From Dehalococcoidia bacterium (GTDB lineage Bacteria > Chloroflexota > Dehalococcoidia > Lucifugimonadales > UBA1127), in contig JAPYRQ010000007.1 of the NCBI GenBank assembly GCA_029936935.1, positions 1 through 41,523 of the forward strand: a stretch of 41,523 nt of DNA, in the 5' to 3' direction. The translations under genes and the position numbers were made by a program. Below are positions 15,209 to 22,717 of the stretch, piece by piece. The stretch's first letter is position 1; the number at the start of each line of letters is the position of its first letter. Below the pieces are notes generated by a model. That model had not been told where the DNA came from and searched no databases. It saw only the letters and a list, made by a program, of their open reading frames with translations.

Positions 15209-16522
15209 ATGCTAACCAAAGAGGATAACGCCCTCCTTACCCAGACCGGGCCCGGAACACCAATGGGAGAACTTTTCCGGCGATTCTGGCTTCCGGCTCT
15301 GGTGGACAACGAAATTACAGCAGACGGCGCCCCCGTGCGCCTACGAATCCTGAGCGAGGACTTGGTGGCTTTCCGTGATACCGATGGCAAAGTCGGCATC
15401 ATTGACGCCTATTGCCCACATAAGCTTGCGCCCCTGTTCTTCGGTCGAAATGAGGAATGCGGCCTGCGTTGCGTCTACCACGGCTGGAAATTCGATGTGG
15501 ATGGCACCTGCGTGGAGATGGCCAACGAGCCGCCGGAAAACAGGTTCCAGGACAAGGTAAAGATCAAAGCCTATCCAACCCAGGAGTGGGGCGGACTTGT
15601 ATGGGTCTACATGGGGCCAGCACATTTGACGCCTGAGCTGCCACAGTTCGAGTGGGGTAGAGTACCGGCGACACACAGACACCTTGCACGGTGGCTCCAG
15701 GAAACCAATTATGCACAGGGGATGGAGGGTGAGATTGATACGTCTCACATCTCCTTCCTCCACGGTGGGCTCACACCGTACCTCCGCGATAATCCGGACG
15801 AACGACCAACCCGACAAGGAGCAACCAGGAGTCTGGCGTTGGTGGACGGTGCGCCCAAGCTCACATTGAACCGCACCGATTACGGCTTTGTGTACGGTGC
15901 CAGACGCGACACAGGCGAAGGCGACTTCTACTGGCGCGTAACCCAGTGGCTTGTTCCCATGTACAGCATGATTGCCGGATACCAATGGCCTCGCGGAGGG
16001 CGAGCCTGGGTACCAATCGACGATGAGAACACATCGGTCTTTGGGTACAACTACAATCCAGAGGCGCCTCTCACAAAAGAGCAGATTGCGAACATTGAGT
16101 CCGGCCAAGCCTTTCCACCCAGAGTTGAGCGTGGAACCCATGAGTTAGCTGACGGGTATGTCATCGACCACAACCTCGGTATCGCCAACAAGGGCAATGA
16201 CTATCTGATTGACCGCGAGATGCAACGCAATGCCAACTACACTGGCATATGGGGTATCAACGAGCAGGACCGAGGTCTCCAAGAGGGCATGGGGAAGACC
16301 GTCAATCGTTCAAGGGAACATCTGGGGACAGCAGACCAGGCAACCATAACAGCGCGTCGGCTGCTCCTCACTATGGCCCAGGATCTTCAGGAAGGGATTG
16401 AGCCATCCATTGCCACAAACGGTGACCTGTATCGTGTACGTTCTTTGGACATCGTCAGCCAGGAAAACGACTTCCAAAAATTCTTAGACGAATTCTCTGA
16501 CGAGGCGAAGGCAAAGGCTTAA
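15209..16522 (+). CDS. Rieske non-heme iron oxygenase, alpha subunit (paralogue 1)
   Basis: Inserts O2 into, or demethylates, an aromatic or cyclic substrate using electrons from a ferredoxin/reductase. The 437-residue protein has a Rieske domain with Cys69-x-His71 and Cys88-x2-His91 ('YCPHKLAP', 'LRCVYHGWKF') and a mononuclear iron site with Asp177, His180 and His185 ('IDTSHISFLHG'). It belongs to the phthalate/phenoxybenzoate dioxygenase-like alpha-only group. AGGAGAG lies before the ATG. No beta subunit or reductase is adjacent; the small Rieske ferredoxins at 4.8-5.4 kb are candidate donors. The next paralogue starts 29 bases after the stop, so the pair arose by tandem duplication. 'HKLAP' differs from 'HRRAS' of the other two, so the substrate may differ. 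Confidence 0.92.
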   Translation: MLTKEDNALLTQTGPGTPMGELFRRFWLPALVDNEITADGAPVRLRILSEDLVAFRDTDGKVGIIDAYCPHKLAPLFFGRNEECGLRCVYHGWKFDVDGTCVEMANEPPENRFQDKVKIKAYPTQEWGGLVWVYMGPAHLTPELPQFEWGRVPATHRHLARWLQETNYAQGMEGEIDTSHISFLHGGLTPYLRDNPDERPTRQGATRSLALVDGAPKLTLNRTDYGFVYGARRDTGEGDFYWRVTQWLVPMYSMIAGYQWPRGGRAWVPIDDENTSVFGYNYNPEAPLTKEQIANIESGQAFPPRVERGTHELADGYVIDHNLGIANKGNDYLIDREMQRNANYTGIWGINEQDRGLQEGMGKTVNRSREHLGTADQATITARRLLLTMAQDLQEGIEPSIATNGDLYRVRSLDIVSQENDFQKFLDEFSDEAKAKA

Positions 16523-16551
16523 CCTCCAATAATCAATACCGGAGGACAGAC

Positions 16552-17862
16552 ATGCTTACCAAAGAAGACAACGAACTCCTAACGCAGACCGGCCCAGGAA
16601 CACCGATGGGAGACCTGTTCCGACGATTCTGGATGCCCGTCCTACTGACAGAAGAATTACCCACGCCGGACTGTGACCCGGTGCGGATACGCATACTCAG
16701 CGAGGATTTGGTGGCTTTCAAAGACACGGATGGGAATGTGGGCGTCATCGATAACTATTGCCCACACCGTCGAGCAAGCATGTTCTTCGGTCGCAACGAG
16801 GAATGCGGTCTGCGCTGCGTCTACCACGGCTGGAAGTTCGATATCAACGGCGATTGCGTGGACATGCCCTCCGAGCCCGCGGAGAGCAACTTCAAAGACA
16901 AGGTGAAGATCACCGCGTACCCCGCCAGGGAGTATGGAAGTTGTATTTGGGTGTACATGGGGCCGACGGAACTCCAGCCTGCGCTTCCTGAGTTCGAGTG
17001 GGCACGGGTGCCGGACGCCAACCGCGTGGTGACGCGCTTCATCCAGCACTCCAACTTCATGCAGGCTACAGAAGGCGAGATCGATTCAAGCCACGTCTCA
17101 TTCCTACACAGTGCCTTTGACTTGAGCATCGACTATCACAGGGACATGCGTACAGGAGACGAGAAGAACGATAGGAACTCCGTACTCTCCTACAAGTTCG
17201 GAGCACCACAGCTAACCGTGAAAGAGACCAACTACGGCTTCACGTACGGATCGCGCCGCGGGCCTGAAGATGGCAACTACTACTGGCGTGTGACCCAGTG
17301 GATGCTCCCCATGTTTAGCCTCATCCCCGGCCCCGCGTGGCCAAGAGGCGGTCGTGGCTGGGTGCCCGTCGACGATGAGCACATCATCACCTATCAATAC
17401 AGCTACAATGCAGAGCGCCCACTCACCGATGCTGAGCGTGCCCGTGCCATCGATTTGATGGAGTTGGAGCACGTAAAATACGCTTTGAAAGATGGCAAGA
17501 TCATCGACACCTACCGCAGCGTGCGAGCCCCGGAGAACGACTACCTCATCGATAGGAAGATGCAGCGTACACAGAACTATACAGGCATCCCCTTCGGTAG
17601 GCACCAGGACTTCGCCATGACCGACAGCATGGGCTCCATCTCCGATAGGACGAAGGAGCATCTTGGCACCAGCGACACGGCAATCATCGCGGCCAGGCGC
17701 ATCATCTTGAAGACTGCCCGTGACTTGCAGGAAGGCGTTGAACCGTACGCTGCCTCTCATCCTGAGGTGTTCCACATCCGTGCGTTGGACATCGTTTCCT
17801 CAGAGGGCGATTTTGTGAAACTCCTGGAGGCGGATGATCAAAAGACCCTGGCGGACGTGTAA
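16552..17862 (+). CDS. Rieske non-heme iron oxygenase, alpha subunit (paralogue 2)
   Basis: A 436-residue alpha-type Rieske oxygenase. Rieske ligands are Cys70, His72, Cys89 and His92; the mononuclear iron ligands are Asp178, His181 and His186 ('IDSSHVSFLHS'). 'SAFDLSIDYHRDM' after the iron site replaces the 'GGLTPYLRDNP' of paralogue 1, a region lining the substrate pocket, so the substrates probably differ. The N-terminal 130 residues are nearly the same as in paralogue 3 at 23.9 kb. GGAGGA lies before the ATG. It is followed about 70 bases on by an extradiol dioxygenase, as in an aromatic ring hydroxylation then cleavage route. Confidence 0.92.
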   Translation: MLTKEDNELLTQTGPGTPMGDLFRRFWMPVLLTEELPTPDCDPVRIRILSEDLVAFKDTDGNVGVIDNYCPHRRASMFFGRNEECGLRCVYHGWKFDINGDCVDMPSEPAESNFKDKVKITAYPAREYGSCIWVYMGPTELQPALPEFEWARVPDANRVVTRFIQHSNFMQATEGEIDSSHVSFLHSAFDLSIDYHRDMRTGDEKNDRNSVLSYKFGAPQLTVKETNYGFTYGSRRGPEDGNYYWRVTQWMLPMFSLIPGPAWPRGGRGWVPVDDEHIITYQYSYNAERPLTDAERARAIDLMELEHVKYALKDGKIIDTYRSVRAPENDYLIDRKMQRTQNYTGIPFGRHQDFAMTDSMGSISDRTKEHLGTSDTAIIAARRIILKTARDLQEGVEPYAASHPEVFHIRALDIVSSEGDFVKLLEADDQKTLADV

Positions 17863-17934
17863 GATACAGCTACGCAAATTGCAACGACAAACAAGGATAT
17901 TTCAAAGTCAGGGGTCCAGCATGAGGAGGAAGAT

Positions 17935-18939
17935 ATGGCAGAGGTAGTGATAGGCCTGGGTTCGTCCCACAGTCCTCAACTCAGTATGCTTCCGGAGGCG
18001 TGGGAATCACGGGCAGGTTCCAACGACAAGAGAAATCCTGAACTCATCGGTACTGACGGCATCGTTTCCGGCTACGAAGAACTTCTGGCCCGTACCGATG
18101 TTAAACGCATCGCCAAAGAGATTGACCCCAGTGTGCAGCAGCAACGCCATGAGGCGAATCAGCGCGGCATCGCCAAGGTTGCGGAAGCCCTCCGAAATGC
18201 GAAGCCTGACATCCTGGTGATGTTTGGCGACGACCAGCAGGAGTACCTGACCGACGACAACATGCCCGGTTTCTGCATCTACTGGGGCGACGAGGTCAAG
18301 GTCCTTGGCCAGGGTGAAAAGTACACCGCTGCCACCGGGTATCAGCCCCTCATCGGATACCCGCCGGAAGATAGGACTGAAACTACCCAGGGCGCGCTGG
18401 GCAAGCACCTTATTGAGTACTTGAACGAGGCGGAATACGACATCGGCTCATCGAAGTTCCTTGACCCCAACCGCGGCGGACGGTCGCGGGGTGGCATCGG
18501 CCACGCATTCGGCTATGTGTACCATCGCATCATGGACGGTCTGAAGATCCCAACGGTGCCCATCATGGTGAACACCTACTACCCGCCCAACCAACCGACG
18601 CCGAAGCGGTGCTACGACATCGGCCGAAGCATACGGAGCGCCATTGAGGCGTGGCCGACCAAAGCACGCGTGGCTGTGTTGGCGTCCGGCGGACTCAGCC
18701 ACTTTGTCGTCGATGAAGAACTCGACCAGATGACGATTAAAGGCCTGAAAGAGAAGGACATCGTCCAACTCTCCCAGTTGCCACGTGAAAGGCTCAACTC
18801 CGGCAACTCTGAGGCGCGCAACTGGATGGCTCTGGGTGGCGCCGCAGAGCACCTGGACATGGAACTGTTCGATTACGTGCCGTGCTACCGCTCTCCGGCG
18901 GGAACAGGCTGCGCCATGGCCTTTGCCCAGTGGACATAG
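17935..18939 (+). CDS. Class III extradiol ring-cleavage dioxygenase (LigB type)
   Basis: Fe(II)-dependent cleavage of a catechol-like ring next to the two hydroxyls. The 334-residue protein carries LigB-superfamily marks: 'LGSSHSPQL' (His of the iron site near the N-terminus), 'LVMFGDDQQEYL', 'NTYYPPNQPTPKRCYDIGRSI' (cut here) and the late 'VLASGGLSHFVVDEELD' carrying the conserved catalytic His. No separate LigA small subunit is present. GAGGAGGA lies before the ATG. Its position behind two Rieske oxygenases and in front of a membrane protein in one transcript supports a ring-opening job. Some relatives act on DOPA-like or non-aromatic substrates, so the substrate stays open. Confidence 0.88.
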   Translation: MAEVVIGLGSSHSPQLSMLPEAWESRAGSNDKRNPELIGTDGIVSGYEELLARTDVKRIAKEIDPSVQQQRHEANQRGIAKVAEALRNAKPDILVMFGDDQQEYLTDDNMPGFCIYWGDEVKVLGQGEKYTAATGYQPLIGYPPEDRTETTQGALGKHLIEYLNEAEYDIGSSKFLDPNRGGRSRGGIGHAFGYVYHRIMDGLKIPTVPIMVNTYYPPNQPTPKRCYDIGRSIRSAIEAWPTKARVAVLASGGLSHFVVDEELDQMTIKGLKEKDIVQLSQLPRERLNSGNSEARNWMALGGAAEHLDMELFDYVPCYRSPAGTGCAMAFAQWT

Positions 18940-18952
18940 AGGTCAATGATTA

Positions 18953-19633
18953 ATGTCGTCACCACGACCCAGTAAGGCGACGGCGAGTCGCGCACGCAGT
19001 TCTGTCACGCCCAGCACAGCGAAGAGAAAACGCTCGCAGGCTCCACCTGCTGGGGCGACGACTCCTGTTGAGTCCAAGGGCATGTCCTTCAAGATGAAGG
19101 TCTTCCTGATGATCTTTCTCTCTGTACTGGCGGCAGCAGGCACTATCATTTTCCGCGATACCATTGCCGGGTTGGGGAGCTGGGGCTACCTGGGCGCATT
19201 CATCATCAGCCTTATCAGCTCCGTCACCATCCTGCTGCCAGCACCGGGCGGGGCAGCTGTGGTGCTCATGGGCAGGGACTTTAACCCCTACCTGCTTGGT
19301 GCATCCTCTGGGGTTGGGTTCGCACTGGGGTCTGTCACTGCGTACTACGTAGGGATGCAAGCCACCAACACATTCGCCACGAACCGGTTCCTCCGATGGT
19401 CTGGCAACGCCATGGAACGATACGGCCCGCCGATCATCTTCTTGTTCAACCTGATCCCTATTCTGCCTATGGACTTTGTTGGCCTTACGGCAGGCGCTAC
19501 GCGTTACCCGCTCATCAAGTATCTGTGGGTTGCGACGATGGCGAACACAACCAAGATGATTGTGTTGATTCTGCTCGCCTCCACCTCCTGGACCCTTGTG
19601 GAAGACTGGCTAAGCAGATGGGGTGGCTCCTAA
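18953..19633 (+). CDS. VTT/DedA-like (SNARE-associated) membrane protein
   Basis: A 226-residue membrane protein. The first 45 residues are basic and Ser/Thr/Pro-rich, cytoplasmic and of low complexity. Four or five hydrophobic segments follow from about residue 48, with the VTT-domain traits 'LLPAPGGAAVVLMG', a re-entrant-like Gly/Pro loop, and 'NLIPILPMDFVGLTAGATRYPL' (F-N-x-I-P-x3-x-D/N-x2-x-G-x-T). Relatives are involved in lipid scrambling or membrane homeostasis. It begins 13 bases after the extradiol dioxygenase stop, so it closes that operon; a transport role for substrates of the pathway is conceivable but not shown. Confidence 0.8.
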   Translation: MSSPRPSKATASRARSSVTPSTAKRKRSQAPPAGATTPVESKGMSFKMKVFLMIFLSVLAAAGTIIFRDTIAGLGSWGYLGAFIISLISSVTILLPAPGGAAVVLMGRDFNPYLLGASSGVGFALGSVTAYYVGMQATNTFATNRFLRWSGNAMERYGPPIIFLFNLIPILPMDFVGLTAGATRYPLIKYLWVATMANTTKMIVLILLASTSWTLVEDWLSRWGGS

Positions 19634-19774
19634 AATGTATCTGCCCCGTTGACGGGTTTGAATCCCAGACGATATTATTAAAATAGATTCCTTTTGATGC
19701 ATTGGTTGTCGTAATGTGGCACCTGTGACCACCAACCTGGCATCTAAGAAAATGTACGGGGGAGCGGCCAGACC

Positions 19775-20218
19775 TTGATTGAGAAGAAAGACCTGACCCC
19801 AGAGCAAGCGCTGGAACGGGCAAAGAAGTTCTCAGAGGCTTACACAGTTAAAGGCCCTTACGAGTTCTTTCCTGAACCGGAGATAGTCCTTGAGGTTCAA
19901 AAGGGATTGGCAGCTAATGAGGTAGCCAACGGCTATCGATACTGCCCTTGAATGCCCCTTGGTGGCGATCCCGTTGAGGATCGCAAGAAAATCTGTCCTT
20001 GCGACAGACACCATGAGGACATTGCCCGTGATGGGTTCTGTATATGAATGTTTTTTGTGAACGAAGAGTTTCTTCGTAAGTATGAGGCCGGAGAGGCCTT
20101 CACCCAGACAATAGATGAGGCAATACCAGAAGGTACGGAGCTTTTCGGGGGGGATTACCTCTCCAAAGCCGACTTCCACGAGTCTCAGAAAGGTGGAAAA
20201 GAGAATGACAAGTCCTGA
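19775..20218 (+). CDS. Ferredoxin:thioredoxin reductase catalytic-subunit homologue, predicted double selenoprotein
   Basis: FTR catalytic subunits pass electrons from ferredoxin through a [4Fe-4S] cluster to an active-site disulfide and on to thioredoxin. From TTG at 19775 (GGGGGAG 10 bases upstream) 147 codons read to TGA at 20216, with two internal TGA codons at 19949-19951 and 20045-20047. The motifs are 'GYRYCP-U' (Cys57, U59), 'KICPCDRHHEDI' (Cys74, Cys76) and 'GFCI-U-MFF' (Cys89, U91). In the FTR family the first Cys of motif 1, both of motif 2 and the first of motif 3 hold the cluster; the second Cys of motifs 1 and 3 form the redox disulfide. So exactly the two redox cysteines are TGA and all four ligands are kept. 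Each TGA has a SECIS-like hairpin. The acidic C-terminal tail has no further Cys. The gene overlaps the next by 14 bases. Confidence 0.85.
19965..19984 (+). promoter_or_regulatory. SECIS-like hairpin 1 of the FTR homologue
   Basis: 13 bases after the first TGA: a perfect 7-bp stem GCGATCC/GGATCGC with loop CGTTGA starting at +21. G is the second loop base. Confidence 0.7.
20061..20077 (+). promoter_or_regulatory. SECIS-like hairpin 2 of the FTR homologue
   Basis: 13 bases after the second TGA: a perfect 6-bp stem ACGAAG/CTTCGT with loop AGTTT starting at +20. G is the second loop base. Confidence 0.65.
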
Positions 20219-20453
20219 TATCACAGTCTACACCTCCCTTGGCTGAGGCCCCTGCCAGATGGTGAAAGTGTATCTTTCACGCAAAGGGATCTCCTACGAG
20301 GAAAAGAACGTGTCCCTGGACGCAGTTGCCCGCCAAGAGGTGATTGACATGGGCCATAGGACCACGCCGGTCACTACCATTGGTGAGCACAAAGTAGTTG
20401 GGTACAACACGACCAAACTCGATGAAGCGCTGGCAGCAGAGGGACTGGTATAA
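20205..20453 (+). CDS. Glutaredoxin (NrdH/Grx type), predicted selenoprotein with U-G-P-C active site
   Basis: Glutaredoxins reduce disulfides with a C-x-x-C active site in a thioredoxin fold. From ATG at 20205, 82 codons contain one TGA (20244-20246) giving 'ITVYTSLG-U-GPCQMVKVYL', i.e. Sec at the nucleophilic first position (U14) with Cys17 kept. Later 'RTTPVTTIGEHKVVGYN' holds the cis-Pro loop and the G-Y/F loop of the family. A conventional call would give only the 64 codons from 20259 and lose the active site. A strong SECIS-like hairpin follows. The start lies inside the FTR gene end, so translation is coupled and the FTR is the obvious reductase. A perfect terminator ends the pair. Glutaredoxin-like selenoproteins are, as I recall, known from marine metagenomes. 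Confidence 0.88.
20262..20280 (+). promoter_or_regulatory. SECIS-like hairpin of the glutaredoxin gene
   Basis: 15 bases after the TGA: a perfect 7-bp stem GTGAAAG/CTTTCAC with loop TGTAT starting at +23. G is the second loop base. The loop is almost the same as TGTAC of the osmC hairpin. Confidence 0.7.
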
Positions 20454-20483
20454 CCCCGAGGCGCCACTAGCCCATGCCACTAC

Positions 20484-20520
20484 AAGAAAGGCCTCCGTAA
20501 CGGAGGCCTTTCTTCATTTT
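20484..20520 (+). terminator. Terminator of the FTR-glutaredoxin operon
   Basis: A perfect 14-bp stem AAGAAAGGCCTCCG / CGGAGGCCTTTCTT with loop TAA, followed by CATTTT. It separates the selenoprotein pair from the aquaglyceroporin-arsC pair. Confidence 0.88.
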
Positions 20521-20607
20521 GCAATCCAGACGACACACCCCATGAAATCCGTTAGAATTACCTGGCTCAACCTGACCCAAACCTCTAACACGGAGTGCTA
20601 ACGAATC

Positions 20608-21312
20608 ATGCAGCTGACAACCCCTTCAATCATGCGACGTTGTACAGCGGAGTTCATCGGCACCTTCGGCCTGGTGTTTGCAGGCGCTGGAGCAATCATG
20701 GTGGACTTCACCTCTGGCGGCGAGATTACCAATCTAGGCATCGGACTTGTATTCGGGCTTGTGGTGGCAGCTATGATTTACGCCACAGGACACATCTCCG
20801 GCGCACACATCAACCCCGCCGTCACCCTTGCCTTTGCCCTGTCACGTCACTTCCCCTGGAAGTGGGTTGCCCACTACTGGTGCTCTCAACTCATGGGGAC
20901 TGTAGCCGCGTGCCTGGTGCTGAAGGCGCTCTTTGGCGATGTGGCCAACATGGGTGCCACGCTGCCGTCCGGAAGCGTATGGGACTCAGTCATATTCGAG
21001 TTCATCCTCACGTTCTTCCTGATGTTTGTCATCATGGCGGTGGCAACCGATACGAGAGCCATCGGCAGTAGCGCCGCAATCGCCATTGGTGCAACCGTTG
21101 CGCTTGAAGCCATCTTCGGTGGGCCGATATCCGGAGCATCTATGAACCCTGCACGCTCTTTCGGCCCGGCGCTGGTCGGCTGGACTTGGATGGATCACTG
21201 GGTATACTGGATTGGCCCCATCGCTGGAGCAGCCCTGGCATCTGTGACGTACTGGTGGCTGCGTGGCGAGAACAGCGCAACCCCGGACGGTAATGGTGAC
21301 AGGCTGTCGTGA
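20608..21312 (+). CDS. Aquaglyceroporin-type MIP channel (arsenite efflux candidate)
   Basis: A six-helix MIP-family channel, 234 residues, with both half-helix motifs 'HINPAVT' (Asn69) and 'SMNPARS' (Asn180). The gene overlaps arsC by four bases. In some bacteria an aquaglyceroporin (AqpS in Sinorhizobium) replaces the ArsB pump, letting As(III) made by ArsC diffuse out; the fused arrangement here points to that role. The second half 'GPISGASMNPARSFGPALVG' is of the water-channel/AqpZ-like pattern, so selectivity between water and As(III)/glycerol cannot be settled by eye. The start at 20608 has GGAG 13 bases upstream, rather far; ATG at 20632 is an alternative. Confidence 0.85.
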   Translation: MQLTTPSIMRRCTAEFIGTFGLVFAGAGAIMVDFTSGGEITNLGIGLVFGLVVAAMIYATGHISGAHINPAVTLAFALSRHFPWKWVAHYWCSQLMGTVAACLVLKALFGDVANMGATLPSGSVWDSVIFEFILTFFLMFVIMAVATDTRAIGSSAAIAIGATVALEAIFGGPISGASMNPARSFGPALVGWTWMDHWVYWIGPIAGAALASVTYWWLRGENSATPDGNGDRLS

Positions 21313-21701
21313 AGACTATCCTCTTTGTCTGTGTCCACAACGCCGGAAGAAGCCAGATGGCAGCCGGGTTCCTCAACGCGTCAGGCTCAACCACTCTCAC
21401 GGCAGAATCGGCAGGCACCATACCGACAGAGCAGATAAACCCGGTGGTAGTCGACGCCATGAGTGAGAAGGACATAGACATCAGTGGCAACCGACCCCAA
21501 ATTCTCACGCAGGACATGGCTGACGGTGCACATCAGGTCATCACCATGGGCTGCTCCATAGAAGAGGCATGCCCGGCCACGTTCATGCTCACAGAAGACT
21601 GGGGGCTGGGCGACCCAGCAGGTAAACCAATGAACGAGGTCCGACGGATCCGTGACCAGATAGAACAGAAAGTCAAAGATCTCATAGAAAAAGAAAACTA
21701 G
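21309..21701 (+). CDS. arsC: Arsenate reductase, thioredoxin-coupled (low-molecular-weight phosphatase type)
   Basis: Reduces arsenate to arsenite. The 130-residue protein has the P-loop 'VCVHNAGRSQMA' with nucleophile Cys8 and the shuttle cysteines Cys82 and Cys88 in 'MGCSIEEACPAT'. These three cysteines define the Bacillus/Staphylococcus pI258 type, which is recycled by thioredoxin (or glutaredoxin in some relatives). GTG at 21309 overlaps the channel gene end, so the two are translationally coupled. The FTR-glutaredoxin selenoprotein pair just upstream is a plausible electron source (inference). The stop codon is followed at once by a hairpin repeat. Confidence 0.9.
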   Translation: MKTILFVCVHNAGRSQMAAGFLNASGSTTLTAESAGTIPTEQINPVVVDAMSEKDIDISGNRPQILTQDMADGAHQVITMGCSIEEACPATFMLTEDWGLGDPAGKPMNEVRRIRDQIEQKVKDLIEKEN

Positions 21702-21716
21702 CAGGGTTAGCCCTGC
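21701..21716 (+). repeat. Stop-adjacent hairpin repeat after arsC
   Basis: GCAGGG-TTAG-CCCTGC overlaps the last base of the arsC TAG and is followed by ACCCAAAAGAACAGACAGG, then TACTTACG. Confidence 0.7.
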
Positions 21717-21790
21717 ACCCAAAAGAACAGACAGGTACTTACGAAAGTTGAATTAGCGGTAGAATCATATCCGCTGAAAAGAAGGGCTCA

Positions 21791-22717
21791 ATGCGAATTG
21801 CAGTGTTCGGTGCAGGCGGAGTCGGTGGTTACTTCGGCGGTCGGTTGGCGCAGTCGGGGCAGGATGTGACCTTCATTGCTCGAGGCGCACACCTTGATGC
21901 AATCCGTGCCAACGGCCTCAAGATCACCAGCAAAAAAGGCGATTTCGCCATCAACCCTGCACAAGCTACCGATGACCCTAAGGACATCGGTGTTGTAGAC
22001 GCTGTGCTGATTGCCGTGAAGGCATGGAGTGTGGCAGAGGCTGCCGAGGCGATTCGACCGATCGTTGGGCCAGACACGTGCATCCTTCCACTGGAGAACG
22101 GTGTGGACGCTCCGGCCCAACTCTCGGCGATCTTTGGCGCTGAGCGTGTGCTTGGCGGGCTATGTCGAGTCATCAGCTACATCGGCGAACCGGGTCGCAT
22201 CCAGCACGATGGTGGAGACGACTTCATTGCACTGGGCGAACTCGACAACCAACCAAGCGCTCGAGTCGATGCCCTTCGAGATGCATTCGCAAATGCAGGG
22301 CTGAACGTTGACCTGCCGAAGGACATCCATGCTGCCATGTGGGCGAAGTTCCTGTTCATCTCGGCATTCAGCGGCGTGGGCGCAGTAACCCGCTCCCCTG
22401 CCGGTGTCACGAGAGCCCTTCCGGGGACGCGATCCATGTTGGAGTCTGCAATGACCGAGGCGTTCAACGTGGCGAAGGCCCGAGGCATAGCGATAGCCGA
22501 CGATGCTGTAGCTATTGGCATGGCGGCGATGGATCGGCAGCCATTGGTAGGCGAGGCTTCCATGCAGCGCGACATCATGGACGGCAAACCATCCGAGTTG
22601 GAATCTCAGACGGGCGCTGTGGTGCGGTTGGGCAAAGAGTCCGGCGTACCGACTCCCATTCACGATTTCATCTACAGCAGCCTGCTGCCCCAGGAGACTA
22701 AAGCCCGAGAAGGCTAG
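21791..22717 (+). CDS. panE: 2-dehydropantoate 2-reductase family (PanE/ApbA)
   Basis: NADPH-dependent reduction of ketopantoate to pantoate in coenzyme A synthesis. The 308-residue protein has the nucleotide loop 'VFGAGGVGGYFGG' (7-13 glycines), 'LPLENGVDAP', the catalytic lysine in 'AAMWAKFLF' and 'DGKPSELESQTGAVV' with the conserved Glu/Ser that bind the substrate. It stands about 75 bases after arsC without other pantothenate genes, and paralogues in this family reduce other 2-keto acids, so the exact substrate is not certain. The last codons (GAG ACT AAA GCC CGA) coincide with a copy of the GACTAAAGCCCG repeat. Confidence 0.85.
   Translation: MRIAVFGAGGVGGYFGGRLAQSGQDVTFIARGAHLDAIRANGLKITSKKGDFAINPAQATDDPKDIGVVDAVLIAVKAWSVAEAAEAIRPIVGPDTCILPLENGVDAPAQLSAIFGAERVLGGLCRVISYIGEPGRIQHDGGDDFIALGELDNQPSARVDALRDAFANAGLNVDLPKDIHAAMWAKFLFISAFSGVGAVTRSPAGVTRALPGTRSMLESAMTEAFNVAKARGIAIADDAVAIGMAAMDRQPLVGEASMQRDIMDGKPSELESQTGAVVRLGKESGVPTPIHDFIYSSLLPQETKAREG

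Noticed and set aside
15341-16141. A 266-codon minus-strand frame in Rieske oxygenase 1, and a 277-codon one in oxygenase 3 (23961-24794)
   Set aside because: Antisense shadows of conserved oxygenase coding sequence; similar shadows appear in each paralogue for that reason.
19832-20224. A 130-codon minus-strand frame across the FTR/glutaredoxin region
   Set aside because: It has no recognisable motif, while the plus strand carries two clear families once TGA is read as Sec.
19775-20453. Genetic code with TGA as tryptophan
   Set aside because: TGG is the normal Trp codon throughout, TGA ends other genes (for example 39589-39591), and the internal TGA codons all fall on catalytic Cys positions, not Trp positions.
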